A stretch of 64,000 bases of DNA from Thalassolituus sp006212115 (lineage in GTDB: Bacteria > Pseudomonadota > Gammaproteobacteria > Pseudomonadales > Oceanobacteraceae), in assembly GCF_040372045.1 (NCBI RefSeq), contig NZ_BAABWH010000008.1. One strand, 5' to 3'. The notes under the pieces were generated by a model. That model saw nothing but the letters and a program-made list of their open reading frames with translations. It was not told where the DNA came from and made no database searches. Within the stretch, counting starts at the first letter, position 1; each line of letters begins with the position of its first letter. A program made the translations under genes and the position numbers. This document shows positions 17,136-26,657 of this stretch, piece by piece.

Positions 17136-18218
17136 ATGGCAGAAACCCGGCGTGATGCGCCCATACCTGCAGAAAGTGCCGAAGAGGCGCGCCCTTGGCG
17201 ATTGCCTTTCTGGACTGAGCCGCCTGTTCACGCCGTTGAGCGCGAAAAAGAAGAATCGGCAGAGACTGATAACGACGCCGAGGAAGCGGAAACCGACGCG
17301 GCGAAACCCGACTATCCTACGGCAGACGAGCTTGAGACCATTCGCCGGGAGGCTTACAACGACGGTCTGGAGCAGGGCCGTATAGAAGGCAGGCAGCAAG
17401 GGCACAAGGAAGGCTATGAGGCAGGATTTGCCGAAGGCCGCGAAGCCGGGCATCAGGAAGGTTTTTCTTCGGGGCAGAAAGAAGGCGCAACGGCCGGTTT
17501 CCAGGAAGGTAAGGCACAGGGCAGTCAGGAAGCGGCAGAAGAAGCTCAGCGTTTACGCCAGCTTGTGGCTACATTGCAGGGCTCTTTGCGAGAGCGGGAT
17601 GCGCAGTTGCCTGAAGTTATGGTCATGTTGCTGACGCGGCTTGCCGAGCAGGTACTGGAGCAGGAACTCAACACAGGTGCTGACAATATTACGCGCTACG
17701 TCGATGCAGCGATTGATGCGCTTCCTGATGGTGAAATACTGGCGAAAGTATATGTGTCACCGGCGGACGCCGATTTGCTGACAGCCCACAAAGCGGCGCG
17801 CATGATTGAGACCGACAATGCTCTGAACGCGGGTGAGTGTCGGATCGAAAGTGAGAACAGCCTTGTAGAATATTCCGTCAGCGACAGTCTACAGCAGCAT
17901 CTGATGTCATTGGCGGGTACTCTTCTGACCACCGCAGATGGCTATCCATCTGACGATATCGACGAAAATACTCTGTTGGAGAGTGAGCCAGAAACTGACG
18001 TCGACGAAGAGACAACGGCCCCCCGTGCTTCCGATTCGTCCCCAGCTCATCACGATACTCAGGTAGATTCTTCCTCAGACTCAATAACAGAGCCAACAAC
18101 AGAATCAACAATAGATTCCGAAGCTGATTCAGCAGCAGTTATGACCGATAAATCTTCATCTTCCGACCAGAAACAAGATCAGGAACAGAACGATGACCCT
18201 GAGCAGCCGCTGGCGTAA
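17136..18218 (+). CDS. fliH: FliH, regulator of the flagellar export ATPase
   Basis: FliH binds FliI and holds the ATPase at the export gate. 360 residues, longer than the usual 230-270. A long acidic N-terminus leads to a run of glycine-spaced helix repeats of the GxxxG kind (GRIEGRQQGHKEGYEAGFAE), a known FliH hallmark, then the conserved part (LLTRLAEQVLEQELNTGADN). The last 80 residues are Ser/Asp/Glu-rich low-complexity sequence with no match I recognise. Its end overlaps the start of fliI by 26 bp. Confidence 0.92.
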   Translation: MAETRRDAPIPAESAEEARPWRLPFWTEPPVHAVEREKEESAETDNDAEEAETDAAKPDYPTADELETIRREAYNDGLEQGRIEGRQQGHKEGYEAGFAEGREAGHQEGFSSGQKEGATAGFQEGKAQGSQEAAEEAQRLRQLVATLQGSLRERDAQLPEVMVMLLTRLAEQVLEQELNTGADNITRYVDAAIDALPDGEILAKVYVSPADADLLTAHKAARMIETDNALNAGECRIESENSLVEYSVSDSLQQHLMSLAGTLLTTADGYPSDDIDENTLLESEPETDVDEETTAPRASDSSPAHHDTQVDSSSDSITEPTTESTIDSEADSAAVMTDKSSSSDQKQDQEQNDDPEQPLA

Positions 18219-19518
18219 CGTCGCTCCCGAAGCGGTTTACCGTCCACGTACGTCTGGACGGCTTGTTCGTATGGTCGGGCTGACCCTTGAGGCAATCGGA
18301 ATCGACGTGAAAACCGGCGATCGTTGCCGGGTTGAACGGCCGGGTGGCGGTGATGTCGAAGCCGAAGTTGTGGGCTTTGATGGCCAGCGTATCTTCCTGA
18401 TGCCCATCGAGCAGGTAGACGGACTGCGTCCGGGGGCGCGGGTGTGGCCACTGCAGGGCAGTGCCGATGTGCCTGTTGGCTTTTCTCTGTTAGGTCGTGT
18501 GGTTGACGGTGCCGGAAGGCCACTGGACCTGGACGGCCCCCTCCTCAATACCGAATCCGGTAACCTCAACGGACGTTACATTAATCCGCTGCATCGGGCG
18601 CCCATCCGCGATACCTTGGATGTCGGGATACGTGCGATTAACTCCATGCTGACAGTAGGGCGCGGCCAACGTATCGGCCTGTTTGCTGGTTCTGGCGTCG
18701 GTAAGAGTGTCCTGCTGGGCATGATGACGCGCTTCACTACGGCCGACGTAGTGGTAGTGGGTCTGATTGGCGAACGTGGACGTGAGGTAAAGGAATTTAT
18801 CGACGAAATTCTCGGTCCGGAGGGGCTAAAGCGTGCAGTTGTTATCGCTTCCCCCGCGGATGACTCTCCATTAATGCGTTTACGCGCAGCCATGTACACC
18901 ACAGCCGTGGCCGAATTTTTCCGGGATCAGGGACTGAATGTTCTGATGCTGATGGATTCCCTGACACGTTATGCGCAAGCACAGCGTGAAATTGCACTGG
19001 CGGTGGGTGAGCCACCTGCTACGAAGGGATATCCGCCTTCTGTGTTTAATAAACTGCCGAAACTGGTGGAACGAACGGGTAACGGACAGCAAGGTGGCGG
19101 ATCAATCACCGCCTTCTACACAGTGCTCAGTGAGGGGGATGACATGCAGGACCCGATTGCCGATGCCAGTCGGGCTATTCTGGACGGTCACGTTGTACTG
19201 TCACGTAAGCTCGCCGAAGAAGGGCATTATCCGGCTATTGATGTAGAGGCTTCTGTCAGCCGGGTCATGCCTCAAGTAGTCGACGAAGGCTGGCTGCAAC
19301 AGGCTCAATTGTGTCGCCGTCTAATGGCGCATTATCGTCAGAACCAGGATCTCGTGGCCGTTGGGGCCTATCAGGCCGGAACCGATCAGGTACTCGATGT
19401 GGCGATTGATCGTATGCCGAGAATCAAAGCCATGCTCCGACAAGGACTTACTGAAGGTTCGGATATCGATACCAGCCGTAAAGCCCTTAATGACTTGTTC
19501 CCGGGAGCTGAAGGGTGA
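18193..19518 (+). CDS. fliI: FliI, flagellum-specific export ATPase
   Basis: FliI hydrolyses ATP to free export substrates from their chaperones at the type III gate. 441 residues, related to F1-ATPase beta. Walker A GLFAGSGVGKSVLLGMM, catalytic GERGREVKEF, Walker B VLMLMDSLTRYAQAQREIA and GEPPATKGYPPSVF are all present. ATG 18193 lies inside the fliH end. Its stop shares four bases with the GTG of fliJ. Confidence 0.97.
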   Translation: MTLSSRWRNVAPEAVYRPRTSGRLVRMVGLTLEAIGIDVKTGDRCRVERPGGGDVEAEVVGFDGQRIFLMPIEQVDGLRPGARVWPLQGSADVPVGFSLLGRVVDGAGRPLDLDGPLLNTESGNLNGRYINPLHRAPIRDTLDVGIRAINSMLTVGRGQRIGLFAGSGVGKSVLLGMMTRFTTADVVVVGLIGERGREVKEFIDEILGPEGLKRAVVIASPADDSPLMRLRAAMYTTAVAEFFRDQGLNVLMLMDSLTRYAQAQREIALAVGEPPATKGYPPSVFNKLPKLVERTGNGQQGGGSITAFYTVLSEGDDMQDPIADASRAILDGHVVLSRKLAEEGHYPAIDVEASVSRVMPQVVDEGWLQQAQLCRRLMAHYRQNQDLVAVGAYQAGTDQVLDVAIDRMPRIKAMLRQGLTEGSDIDTSRKALNDLFPGAEG

Positions 19519-19955
19519 CCTACCGTCATCCCCGTGCGCAACGTCTGGCCGTCGTTCTGGATATTCGTCGGCGCGAAGAGAAGGAGGCGTTGCAGCGTTG
19601 GGGGGACATTGAAAAACGCCTCACTGCTGAAAAAGATAAGCGAACTCAGCTGAGCGATTACGCATCGGAATATCGTCGCCAGATTACCGCACCTACTTCG
19701 GCAAGTGTCGCAGCAGGGCAGGTCCATAACTCTCTCGAGTTTATCGGGCAGATAGAAACCGCGCTCCATCAGCAGGACCAGCAGCTTCAGGAATTGCAGG
19801 CGATGAGTGATAAAGCCCGCGCCGTTTATCTGGATGTGCACCATAAAGCCGATGCACTGGAAAGCATGATTGAGAAGCTGGAGGAAGAGCATCGACACAT
19901 GCTGAATCGTGCGGAGCAAAGAGAGGCTGACGAGTGGGCTACCCGCCGACGTTGA
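19515..19955 (+). CDS. fliJ: FliJ, export-apparatus coiled-coil stalk protein
   Basis: FliJ is the central stalk of the FliI ring and connects it to FlhA. 146 residues, almost wholly coiled coil, Gln/Glu/Arg-rich, of the usual length. The GTG start at 19515 overlaps the fliI stop (GTGA). Sequence is poorly conserved in this family, so the call rests on position, size and the coiled-coil pattern (RREEKEALQRWGDIEKRL). Confidence 0.88.
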   Translation: MTYRHPRAQRLAVVLDIRRREEKEALQRWGDIEKRLTAEKDKRTQLSDYASEYRRQITAPTSASVAAGQVHNSLEFIGQIETALHQQDQQLQELQAMSDKARAVYLDVHHKADALESMIEKLEEEHRHMLNRAEQREADEWATRRR

Positions 19956-20202
19956 TATCTGGCACTTGCTTCTGACGTTAATTCTTAAATCTTTTACGCC
20001 TGACTGAATATTATTACCTGACTTTTGTTTCAACTTTGCCCTGAAACCGGCAATTGACGGCGCTGTTTGCCATTAAATCTCTCTTCTGGCATCACTGACC
20101 AGTCTCTCGGCGACGGCCGACATTAAAAAATTTCCCTCTTTGTGTGGCAGCCCACAGATTGCCTACTAATCTTAAGGTCATAACCCTGACCGGAAGACAG
20201 TA
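19956..20202. other. Spacer between fliJ and the second chemosensory operon
   Basis: 247 bp without a gene. It is the junction between the fliEFGHIJ operon and the embedded STAS-che operon, so it must hold the promoter of the latter. I found no convincing sigma-54, sigma-28 or sigma-70 element and no clear terminator; TGGCAG with TTGC near 20146-20163 has the wrong spacing. Confidence 0.6.
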
Positions 20203-20484
20203 ATGAGTGACTCCAACCCCGTTTCCTGCGGTAACCGCCTGAGTATTGATCAGGCTGAAGCCCTGTATGAAAAGTTTGAAGCAGCGGTGTTAGGAGGCGG
20301 TGACGTGGTATTAGACGCCAGTGAGGTGCAGTACTCAGACACCGCAGGATATCAGCTGATTATCAGTCTGAAGAAAACACTCGCCACAACGGGTAATACC
20401 ATCAAGTGGCATGCGGTCTCCGACAATATTCGAGAAATAACCGGCTATTTAGGCCTCAAGCAGGCGATTGACCTGCCAGATTAA
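20203..20484 (+). CDS. STAS-domain protein (anti-sigma-antagonist-like), first gene of the F7-type operon
   Basis: 93 residues, a single STAS domain. The loop that carries the phosphorylated Ser in SpoIIAA-like proteins reads VQYSDTAGYQLI, so Thr stands in the usual Ser position. STAS proteins act by switching partner binding on phosphorylation. It starts 29 bp before cheY of the second chemosensory operon. A second STAS gene (29281) closes the far end of that operon, next to the PP2C-type regulator, which may also act on this one. The true partner is unknown. Confidence 0.85.
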   Translation: MSDSNPVSCGNRLSIDQAEALYEKFEAAVLGGGDVVLDASEVQYSDTAGYQLIISLKKTLATTGNTIKWHAVSDNIREITGYLGLKQAIDLPD

Positions 20485-20513
20485 TTATTCGTTCACACAG
20501 CGGGAGAACTCCT

Positions 20514-20876
20514 ATGACGAGTATTTTAGCAGTCGATGATTCGGCATCTATGCGCCAGATGGTCAGCTTTACGCTGAAAGGTGCGGGTTTTGATGTGCGC
20601 GAAGCCACCGACGGGGTCGAAGCACTCGAAATCGCCAAAACCGAGAGCTTCGATCTGGTTTTAACCGACGTGAATATGCCAAACATGAATGGCATTGAGT
20701 TGGTTAAGAATTTGCGCCAGCTCGACCCTTATAAGTTCACCCCCATGTTGATGCTGACCACAGAATCAGCGGGTGACATGAAAATGCAGGGCAAGCAAGC
20801 CGGCGCAACAGGTTGGATCGTTAAACCGTTCAACCCTGATCAACTACTGAGCACAATCAAACGCGTTTTAGGATAA
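20514..20876 (+). CDS. cheY: CheY-type single-domain response regulator of the F7-type operon
   Basis: 120 residues: acidic pocket AVDDSAS, phospho-acceptor D52 (VLTDVNMPNMNG), switch Thr/Ser (MLTTES) and Lys of IVKPFNPDQ. It should receive phosphate from the adjacent CheA. It lacks the features of the flagellar CheY encoded at 44230, so whether it binds FliM is open. Only 4 bp separate it from cheA. Confidence 0.92.
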   Translation: MTSILAVDDSASMRQMVSFTLKGAGFDVREATDGVEALEIAKTESFDLVLTDVNMPNMNGIELVKNLRQLDPYKFTPMLMLTTESAGDMKMQGKQAGATGWIVKPFNPDQLLSTIKRVLG

Positions 20877-20880
20877 GCGA

Positions 20881-22977
20881 ATGAGTGTCGATCTGTCGCA
20901 ATTCCATCAGGTCTTTTTCGAGGAAAGCTTCGAAGGCCTGGATGTCATGGAAAGTGAACTCCTTGATATGGACCCGTCCGACGTTGATGACGAAACCGTC
21001 AACAACATTTTCCGGGCGGCGCACTCTATCAAGGGGGGCGCGGGAACCTTCGGCTTTATGCCGGTTTCTGAATTTACTCACGTCGTCGAAACATTGCTGG
21101 ACGAAATACGGGCCGGGAAACGTTCTATGGAGCCCCGCTACGTTGATCTGTTCCTGCAATCGGTCGACTGTCTGCGCGGCATGCTGTCGGATATGCAGGA
21201 CGGGAATGAGCCAGAGACTGAGCGTCCAGCTGAATTGCGTACAGAGTTTGAAACGATTCTGGGTATGGCTCAGGAAGAACAACCCGCCGAAGGTGCTTCT
21301 GCGGGTGGACAGGATGCCGGCTGGATTATCGATGTGAAGCCGCATACCGACTTGCTGATGACAGGAAACGAACCATTTCGCATGTTTCGTGAACTGCAGG
21401 AGCTGGTTGGCGAGGGTAACCTCGAGGTCCTTGCTAACACGGATGACATTCCAGAGCTGACTAGTCTCAATCCGGAAGATTGCACCATTCATTGGCGTTT
21501 GACCGTGACTGCGGCAACTCCGGTCGAAGAGATAAAAGCGATTTTTGAGTGGGTTGAAGACGAGTGCGATCTGACTTACACACCGCTAGCCGGAGATAGT
21601 GCAAATGCTGAAGTTGCCGCTTCATCTGGTGACACTGCTCTAGTGGCCCCAGTGGCTGATGCAGGCGCAGCTGATTCTGCAGCGCCAGCGGCCGCAGCAG
21701 TGCAGCCTGAAGCAGGCTCTGCTGATAAGCCAGTGAAAGCTGCGAAAGCACCGAAAGCCAGTAAGAAAACAGCCGAAAGCTCATCCATTCGTGTGTCGAT
21801 TGATAAGGTCGACAGCCTGATTAACATGGTGGGTGAGCTCGTGATTACTCAGTCTATGCTGGGTCAGCTTGGCCAAGATTTTGATCTGAGTCGTCTGGCG
21901 AAACTGCAGGAAGGCCTGTCACAACTGGAGCAAAATACGCGTGAGCTTCAGGAAAGTGTCATGAAAATTCGTATGATGCCAATCAGCTTTGCGTTCAGTC
22001 GTTTCCCTCGCCTTGTTCGTGATTTAGGTGGCCAACTAGGTAAAAAAGTTCTGTTGGAAACCATTGGTGAGCAGACGGAACTTGATAAAACGGTCATGGA
22101 AAAAATCAATGATCCTCTGGTGCACCTGGTGCGTAACTCGATGGATCATGGCCTTGAAACAACGGAAGACCGCATTGCCGCAGGAAAATCCGAAGAAGGC
22201 ACCATCACTCTGAATGCGTACCACCAGGGCGGTAATATCGTTATCGAGGTCGCCGATGATGGCGCGGGCCTGAACGAAGACCGAATCCTGAAAAAAGCGA
22301 TTGAAAAAGGTCTCGTACCAGAGAATAACTCACTCACACCCGAAGAAATTCATAACCTTATTTTCCTACCTGGGTTTTCAACTGCAGAAGCTGTCAGTGA
22401 TATTTCTGGTCGTGGTGTCGGCATGGATGTCGTGCGTCGCAATATTCAGGCGCTGAATGGCAGTATCGAGGTGAAGTCGCAGCGAGGCGTAGGCTCAACC
22501 TTTATCATTCGCTTGCCTCTGACATTGGCTATCCTGGACGGTCAATTAGTCCGCGTCTGTGAAGAGACTTACATCTTCCCGCTGGTGTCTATCGTCGAGT
22601 CCATTCAGATCCATCGCTCATCGTTGAATCACGTCACCGGCAGTCAATACGTGATGCAATTACGTGATGAATACATTCCTATCGTTCGCCTTGATGAAAT
22701 TTTTGGCCTCCGTGATGCATCGGATACCGTTGACGAAATGATGCTGGTGGTGGTTGAAGGTGATAACGAGAAAATCGGCATTGTTGTTGATGATCTGTTA
22801 GGACAGCAGCAGGTTGTTATCAAAAGCCTTGAGCAGAATTACCAGAAAGTGTCGGGTATATCCGGCGCGACTATTCTTGGGGACGGAACCGTTGCCCTCA
22901 TCATTGATATCTCCAGTATCGGAAAGAACATTGTGCCTGTGAAGCGTAAACAACCGCGTTCAGAGAAGGCAGCGTGA
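20881..22977 (+). CDS. cheA: CheA histidine kinase of the F7-type chemosensory system
   Basis: 698 residues. P1 Hpt domain with H48 (FRAAHSIKGGAGTFGF), a P2-like region with DCTIHWRLTV, an Ala/Pro/Lys linker, P3 dimerisation (VDSLINMVGELVITQSML), P4 ATPase (HLVRNSMDHGLE; DDGAGLN; GRGVGMDVVRRNI) and P5 CheW-like regulatory domain to the C-terminus. All catalytic boxes are intact. Order and content match Pseudomonas cheA2, placed by published classification in F7. The stop overlaps a possible GTG start of cheW. Confidence 0.96.
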   Translation: MSVDLSQFHQVFFEESFEGLDVMESELLDMDPSDVDDETVNNIFRAAHSIKGGAGTFGFMPVSEFTHVVETLLDEIRAGKRSMEPRYVDLFLQSVDCLRGMLSDMQDGNEPETERPAELRTEFETILGMAQEEQPAEGASAGGQDAGWIIDVKPHTDLLMTGNEPFRMFRELQELVGEGNLEVLANTDDIPELTSLNPEDCTIHWRLTVTAATPVEEIKAIFEWVEDECDLTYTPLAGDSANAEVAASSGDTALVAPVADAGAADSAAPAAAAVQPEAGSADKPVKAAKAPKASKKTAESSSIRVSIDKVDSLINMVGELVITQSMLGQLGQDFDLSRLAKLQEGLSQLEQNTRELQESVMKIRMMPISFAFSRFPRLVRDLGGQLGKKVLLETIGEQTELDKTVMEKINDPLVHLVRNSMDHGLETTEDRIAAGKSEEGTITLNAYHQGGNIVIEVADDGAGLNEDRILKKAIEKGLVPENNSLTPEEIHNLIFLPGFSTAEAVSDISGRGVGMDVVRRNIQALNGSIEVKSQRGVGSTFIIRLPLTLAILDGQLVRVCEETYIFPLVSIVESIQIHRSSLNHVTGSQYVMQLRDEYIPIVRLDEIFGLRDASDTVDEMMLVVVEGDNEKIGIVVDDLLGQQQVVIKSLEQNYQKVSGISGATILGDGTVALIIDISSIGKNIVPVKRKQPRSEKAA

Positions 22978-22985
22978 GGCCAGAA

Positions 22986-23507
22986 ATGGAAGAAATGAAC
23001 AAAGACATCATCCTGCCCGAATCCGAAGTGGGCGATGAGCAGCAGTACCTGACATTCATCATGTCGGGAGAGGAGTACGGGGTCGATATTCTTGCGGTGC
23101 AGGAAATTCGCGGATGGGAAGAACCAACCCTTATTCCGAATGCTCCGTCCTATATTCGCGGCGTTATAAACCTACGCGGCACCATTGTTCCGATTATGGA
23201 TCTGCGTCTGCGATTTGGGTTGAGCGAAGCGGATTACACAGCGACGACAGTTGTCATCATTTTAAAGTTCGATAGCGATAACGGCGAGCGAGTGATGGGC
23301 ATCGTGGTGGACGCGGTATCAGACGTTTACACGATCGCCGACGAAGAGACGCGCCGACCACCAGAGCTGACTGAGGATGATAACTCTGACTTCATCAAGG
23401 GGCTGGTCAACGTAAACGAGAAGATGGTGATCCTACTCGACGTCGCGGAACTCCTAATGCTGAGGATGGAAATGTCCGACGCAAATTATTCAGTTGATAA
23501 AGATTAA
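22986..23507 (+). CDS. cheW: CheW coupling protein of the F7-type system
   Basis: CheW links CheA to the receptor. CheW domain from about residue 20: YLTFIMSGEEYGVDILAVQEI, then INLRGTIVPIMDLRLRFGL and GIVVDAVSDV. I chose ATG 22986 because GAGG lies 6 nt upstream (173 residues); GTG 22974 overlapping the cheA stop would add four residues and is a fair alternative. 45 bp before the receptor gene. Confidence 0.94.
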   Translation: MEEMNKDIILPESEVGDEQQYLTFIMSGEEYGVDILAVQEIRGWEEPTLIPNAPSYIRGVINLRGTIVPIMDLRLRFGLSEADYTATTVVIILKFDSDNGERVMGIVVDAVSDVYTIADEETRRPPELTEDDNSDFIKGLVNVNEKMVILLDVAELLMLRMEMSDANYSVDKD

Positions 23508-23552
23508 TGACCGAAAGGTAATTGCCTGATAAGAAGGTACAGGAAGGTAACT

Positions 23553-26500
23553 ATGAGCTTTTTTCGTAATATGATTTCTGGTGGCAACGCCATCGACTCG
23601 ACAAAACTCCGTGAGATGGAAGGTAAGCTGGCCGCGATTGAGAAAAGTCAGGCATCAATCGAATTTAATATGGACGGCACCATCATCACTGCAAATCAGA
23701 ATTTTCTGGATGCAATGGGTTACCGCCTGGATGAAATTCAGGGACAGCATCACCGTATGTTCGTGTCCCCGGCGTACGCCAACAGCGCAGAGTACGCGGC
23801 ATTCTGGAATATGCTGAACCGAGGTGAGTTTCAGACCGCTGAATACGAACGATTTAATAAAGCCGGTGACAGTGTCTGGATTCAGGCCAGTTACAACCCA
23901 ATCATGGATGACACGGGCAAGCCATATAAAGTGATTAAGTACGCTTCGGATATCACCGAGCAGAAGAAGAAAACCATCGACTTTACTGGAAAAGTGAATG
24001 CGATCAGCCGTGCTCAGGCCGTTATCGAATTTACACCAAATGGTGAGATCCTGACGGCGAACGATAACTTTCTTGCAACCGTCGGCTATTCGCTTGTTGA
24101 AATACAGGGCAAGCATCATCGTATTTTTGTTGACCCTGAATACGCAAACAGCGCTGAATACAAAGATTTCTGGAAGAAGTTGGCGCAGGGTGAGTTCAGT
24201 TCAGGTGAATTTGAGCGATTCGGTAAAGATGGTCATAGCGTATGGATTCAGGCTACATACAACCCGATTCTCGACGACTCGGGCGAGGTTGTAAAAGTTG
24301 TTAAGTTTGCTTCTAACATTACAGACCAAAAGAAAAAGAGCATTGATTATAGTGGAAAACTGAACGCAATAAGCCGCGCTCAGGCCATGATTGAATTTAG
24401 TCCTGAGGGTGAAATCCTGACTGCGAACGAGAATTTTCTCGCAACGGTCGGTTATCCACTTCATGAAATTCAGGGTAAGCATCACCGCATTTTTGTCAGT
24501 CCTGAATACGCCAACAGCCCTGAGTACACAGAGTTCTGGAAGAAACTGGGACAAGGTGAGTTCAGCGCAGGTGAATATGAGCGCTTTGGTAAAGACGGCA
24601 GCAGCGTTTGGATTCAGGCGACATACAACCCGATCCTCGATGAGGCTGGGAATGTGGTCAAGGTGGTTAAGTTTGCCACTAATATTACCGAGCAAAAGCT
24701 GAAAGCAGCAGAAGATAAGAGAAATGCTCAAATGGCGAGTGCACTGAAGCTATGCCAGGCGACGGTGATGCTTGCGGACAATGATCTCAACATTGTGTAC
24801 ATGAATGATGAGATGGTGAAGTTGCTGGCGAATCGCGAAACAGAGATTCAGCAGCATTTATCTCATTTCAAAGTATCGGAACTGATTGGTACTAATGTTG
24901 ATACCTTCCACAAAAATCCTTCGCATCAGCGTGGCATTCTCAGTGCGCTTGATAAGCCAATGGAAACGCGTCTGTCATTTGATGATGTAAAATTTGATCT
25001 GACTGCGTCCCCATGGGTTGATTCTGACGGCACTCGGATTGGTACTGTCGTTGAATGGGTGGATGTAACCGATGTGCTGAAAACGCGTGCCGAAGAAAAG
25101 CGCGTTGCGGATGAGAACCGTCGTGTCCGTCAGGCACTGGATTCGGTCAGCACCAACGCAATGATTGCGGACACCGACGGCAATATTATTTACATGAACG
25201 AAGCCGTCGAAAACATGATGAAGGATTCGGAATCAGATCTCCGTAAAGACCTTCCGAACTTCAATGCTTCTGCATTGATGGGCGCGAATATCGATACCTT
25301 CCATAAAGACCCATCGCATCAGCGAGCGATGTTAGCGGCACTGACTAAGACCTACAAAACCCAGATCGAGGTGGGTGGTCGTACTTACTCTCTGATTGCA
25401 AACCCGATCATCAATGAGAATAACGAACGTCTCGGTACTGTTGTTGAGTGGAATGACCGCACGATTGAAGTCGGTGCAGAGAAAGAGATTGATGCCATCG
25501 TTGAAGCTGCTGCAGCTGGCGACTTATCACGCCGTATCGACACCATCGGTAAGCAAGGCTTCTTCTTAGGGCTTGCTGAGGGGTTGAATCGTCTTCTTGG
25601 TATTGCCGACGACGTTGTGAACGATACAGTACGCATTTTCGATGCTCTTGCACACGGTAATCTGACGCGCAAAATCGATGCGGACTACATGGGATCGTTT
25701 GGTAAGTTGAAGCAGGATGCGAACTCCACCGTTGAGCGTCTGACAGAAATCATGACCCGCATTCGCGAGTCAGCATCCACCGTTGCAACCGGAGCAAGCG
25801 AAATTGCTCAGGGTAATGCGGACCTGAGTAAACGTACGGAGTCTCAGGCATCCAGCCTGGAGGAAACCGCATCCAGCATGGAAGAGATGACCAGTGCTGT
25901 GAAGCAGACCAGTGAAAACTCAGTACACGCCAATGAACTGGCAAGCTCAGCGAAAAATAAAGCTGAAGAAGGTGGCGAAGTTGTCGAGAAAGCAGTAACG
26001 GCAATGGACGAAATTAACCAGGCGAGTAAGAAGATTTCTGACATCATCGGTGTGATTGACGAAATTGCCTTCCAGACCAACCTTCTCGCTTTGAATGCCG
26101 CGGTTGAGGCAGCACGAGCAGGTGAACAGGGACGAGGGTTCGCCGTGGTTGCTGGCGAGGTGCGTAACCTTGCGCAACGTTCAGCAGGTGCAGCGAAAGA
26201 AATTAAAGATCTGATTCGCGACAGCGTGGATAAAGTTGAAGCGGGTACCGCTCTGGTGAATGCATCAGGTAAAACGCTGAACGAGATTATCGGTGCGGTA
26301 GATCGCGTTTCTGCCATGATTCAGGAAATCAGTACGGCAGCTGCAGAGCAGTCTGCTGGTATCGATCAGGTGAACAGTGCCGTCGCACAGATGGATGAGA
26401 TGACGCAGCAGAACGCAGCGCTTGTGGAAGAGGCGACGGCTGCAGGTGAAGCCATGGCGGGTCAGGCGCAGGGTATGACTCAGCTGATGGAATTCTTCAC

Positions 26501-26651
26501 TGTCGATGCGTCATTCGCGACGGGCAGTATCGACGATATGCCGGTTGCCGCTGCTCCGGTTGCGGCAGCGCCCGCTGCGCCAGCAATGCCTGCTGGGGAT
26601 CAGGGTGGCTTGTCAGTCAGTAACTCGGGTGACGATTGGGAAGAGTTCTGA
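23553..26651 (+). CDS. Soluble chemoreceptor with five PAS domains and a C-terminal CheR-binding pentapeptide
   Basis: 1032 residues with no signal peptide or membrane segment, so cytoplasmic. Three near-identical PAS domains in tandem (about 25-140, 146-262, 268-384; each has GKHHRIFV or GQHHRMFV and SVWIQA-YNPI) are followed by two of another type (about 395-510 and 515-632; both with TFHK-PSHQR). A HAMP-like stretch (ALAHGNLTRKIDADYMGSFG) leads to the MCP signalling hairpin, whose tip reads IDEIAFQTNLLALNAAVEAA. The protein ends DWEEF, matching the x-W-x-x-F tether that docks CheR/CheB on E. coli Tsr and on Pseudomonas Aer2. cheR follows at once. Ligand is unknown; PAS repeats could bind haem or flavin. 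Confidence 0.93.
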   Translation: MSFFRNMISGGNAIDSTKLREMEGKLAAIEKSQASIEFNMDGTIITANQNFLDAMGYRLDEIQGQHHRMFVSPAYANSAEYAAFWNMLNRGEFQTAEYERFNKAGDSVWIQASYNPIMDDTGKPYKVIKYASDITEQKKKTIDFTGKVNAISRAQAVIEFTPNGEILTANDNFLATVGYSLVEIQGKHHRIFVDPEYANSAEYKDFWKKLAQGEFSSGEFERFGKDGHSVWIQATYNPILDDSGEVVKVVKFASNITDQKKKSIDYSGKLNAISRAQAMIEFSPEGEILTANENFLATVGYPLHEIQGKHHRIFVSPEYANSPEYTEFWKKLGQGEFSAGEYERFGKDGSSVWIQATYNPILDEAGNVVKVVKFATNITEQKLKAAEDKRNAQMASALKLCQATVMLADNDLNIVYMNDEMVKLLANRETEIQQHLSHFKVSELIGTNVDTFHKNPSHQRGILSALDKPMETRLSFDDVKFDLTASPWVDSDGTRIGTVVEWVDVTDVLKTRAEEKRVADENRRVRQALDSVSTNAMIADTDGNIIYMNEAVENMMKDSESDLRKDLPNFNASALMGANIDTFHKDPSHQRAMLAALTKTYKTQIEVGGRTYSLIANPIINENNERLGTVVEWNDRTIEVGAEKEIDAIVEAAAAGDLSRRIDTIGKQGFFLGLAEGLNRLLGIADDVVNDTVRIFDALAHGNLTRKIDADYMGSFGKLKQDANSTVERLTEIMTRIRESASTVATGASEIAQGNADLSKRTESQASSLEETASSMEEMTSAVKQTSENSVHANELASSAKNKAEEGGEVVEKAVTAMDEINQASKKISDIIGVIDEIAFQTNLLALNAAVEAARAGEQGRGFAVVAGEVRNLAQRSAGAAKEIKDLIRDSVDKVEAGTALVNASGKTLNEIIGAVDRVSAMIQEISTAAAEQSAGIDQVNSAVAQMDEMTQQNAALVEEATAAGEAMAGQAQGMTQLMEFFTVDASFATGSIDDMPVAAAPVAAAPAAPAMPAGDQGGLSVSNSGDDWEEF

Positions 26652-26657
26652 TCCGTT

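Noticed and set aside
20146..20163. Sigma-54 promoter before the first STAS gene (TGGCAG and TTGC)
   Set aside because: The spacing between GG and GC is 13 bp, not 10.
20857..21492. Minus-strand open frame of 211 residues opposite cheA (F7-type)
   Set aside because: Shadow of the cheA coding strand; no recognisable domain.
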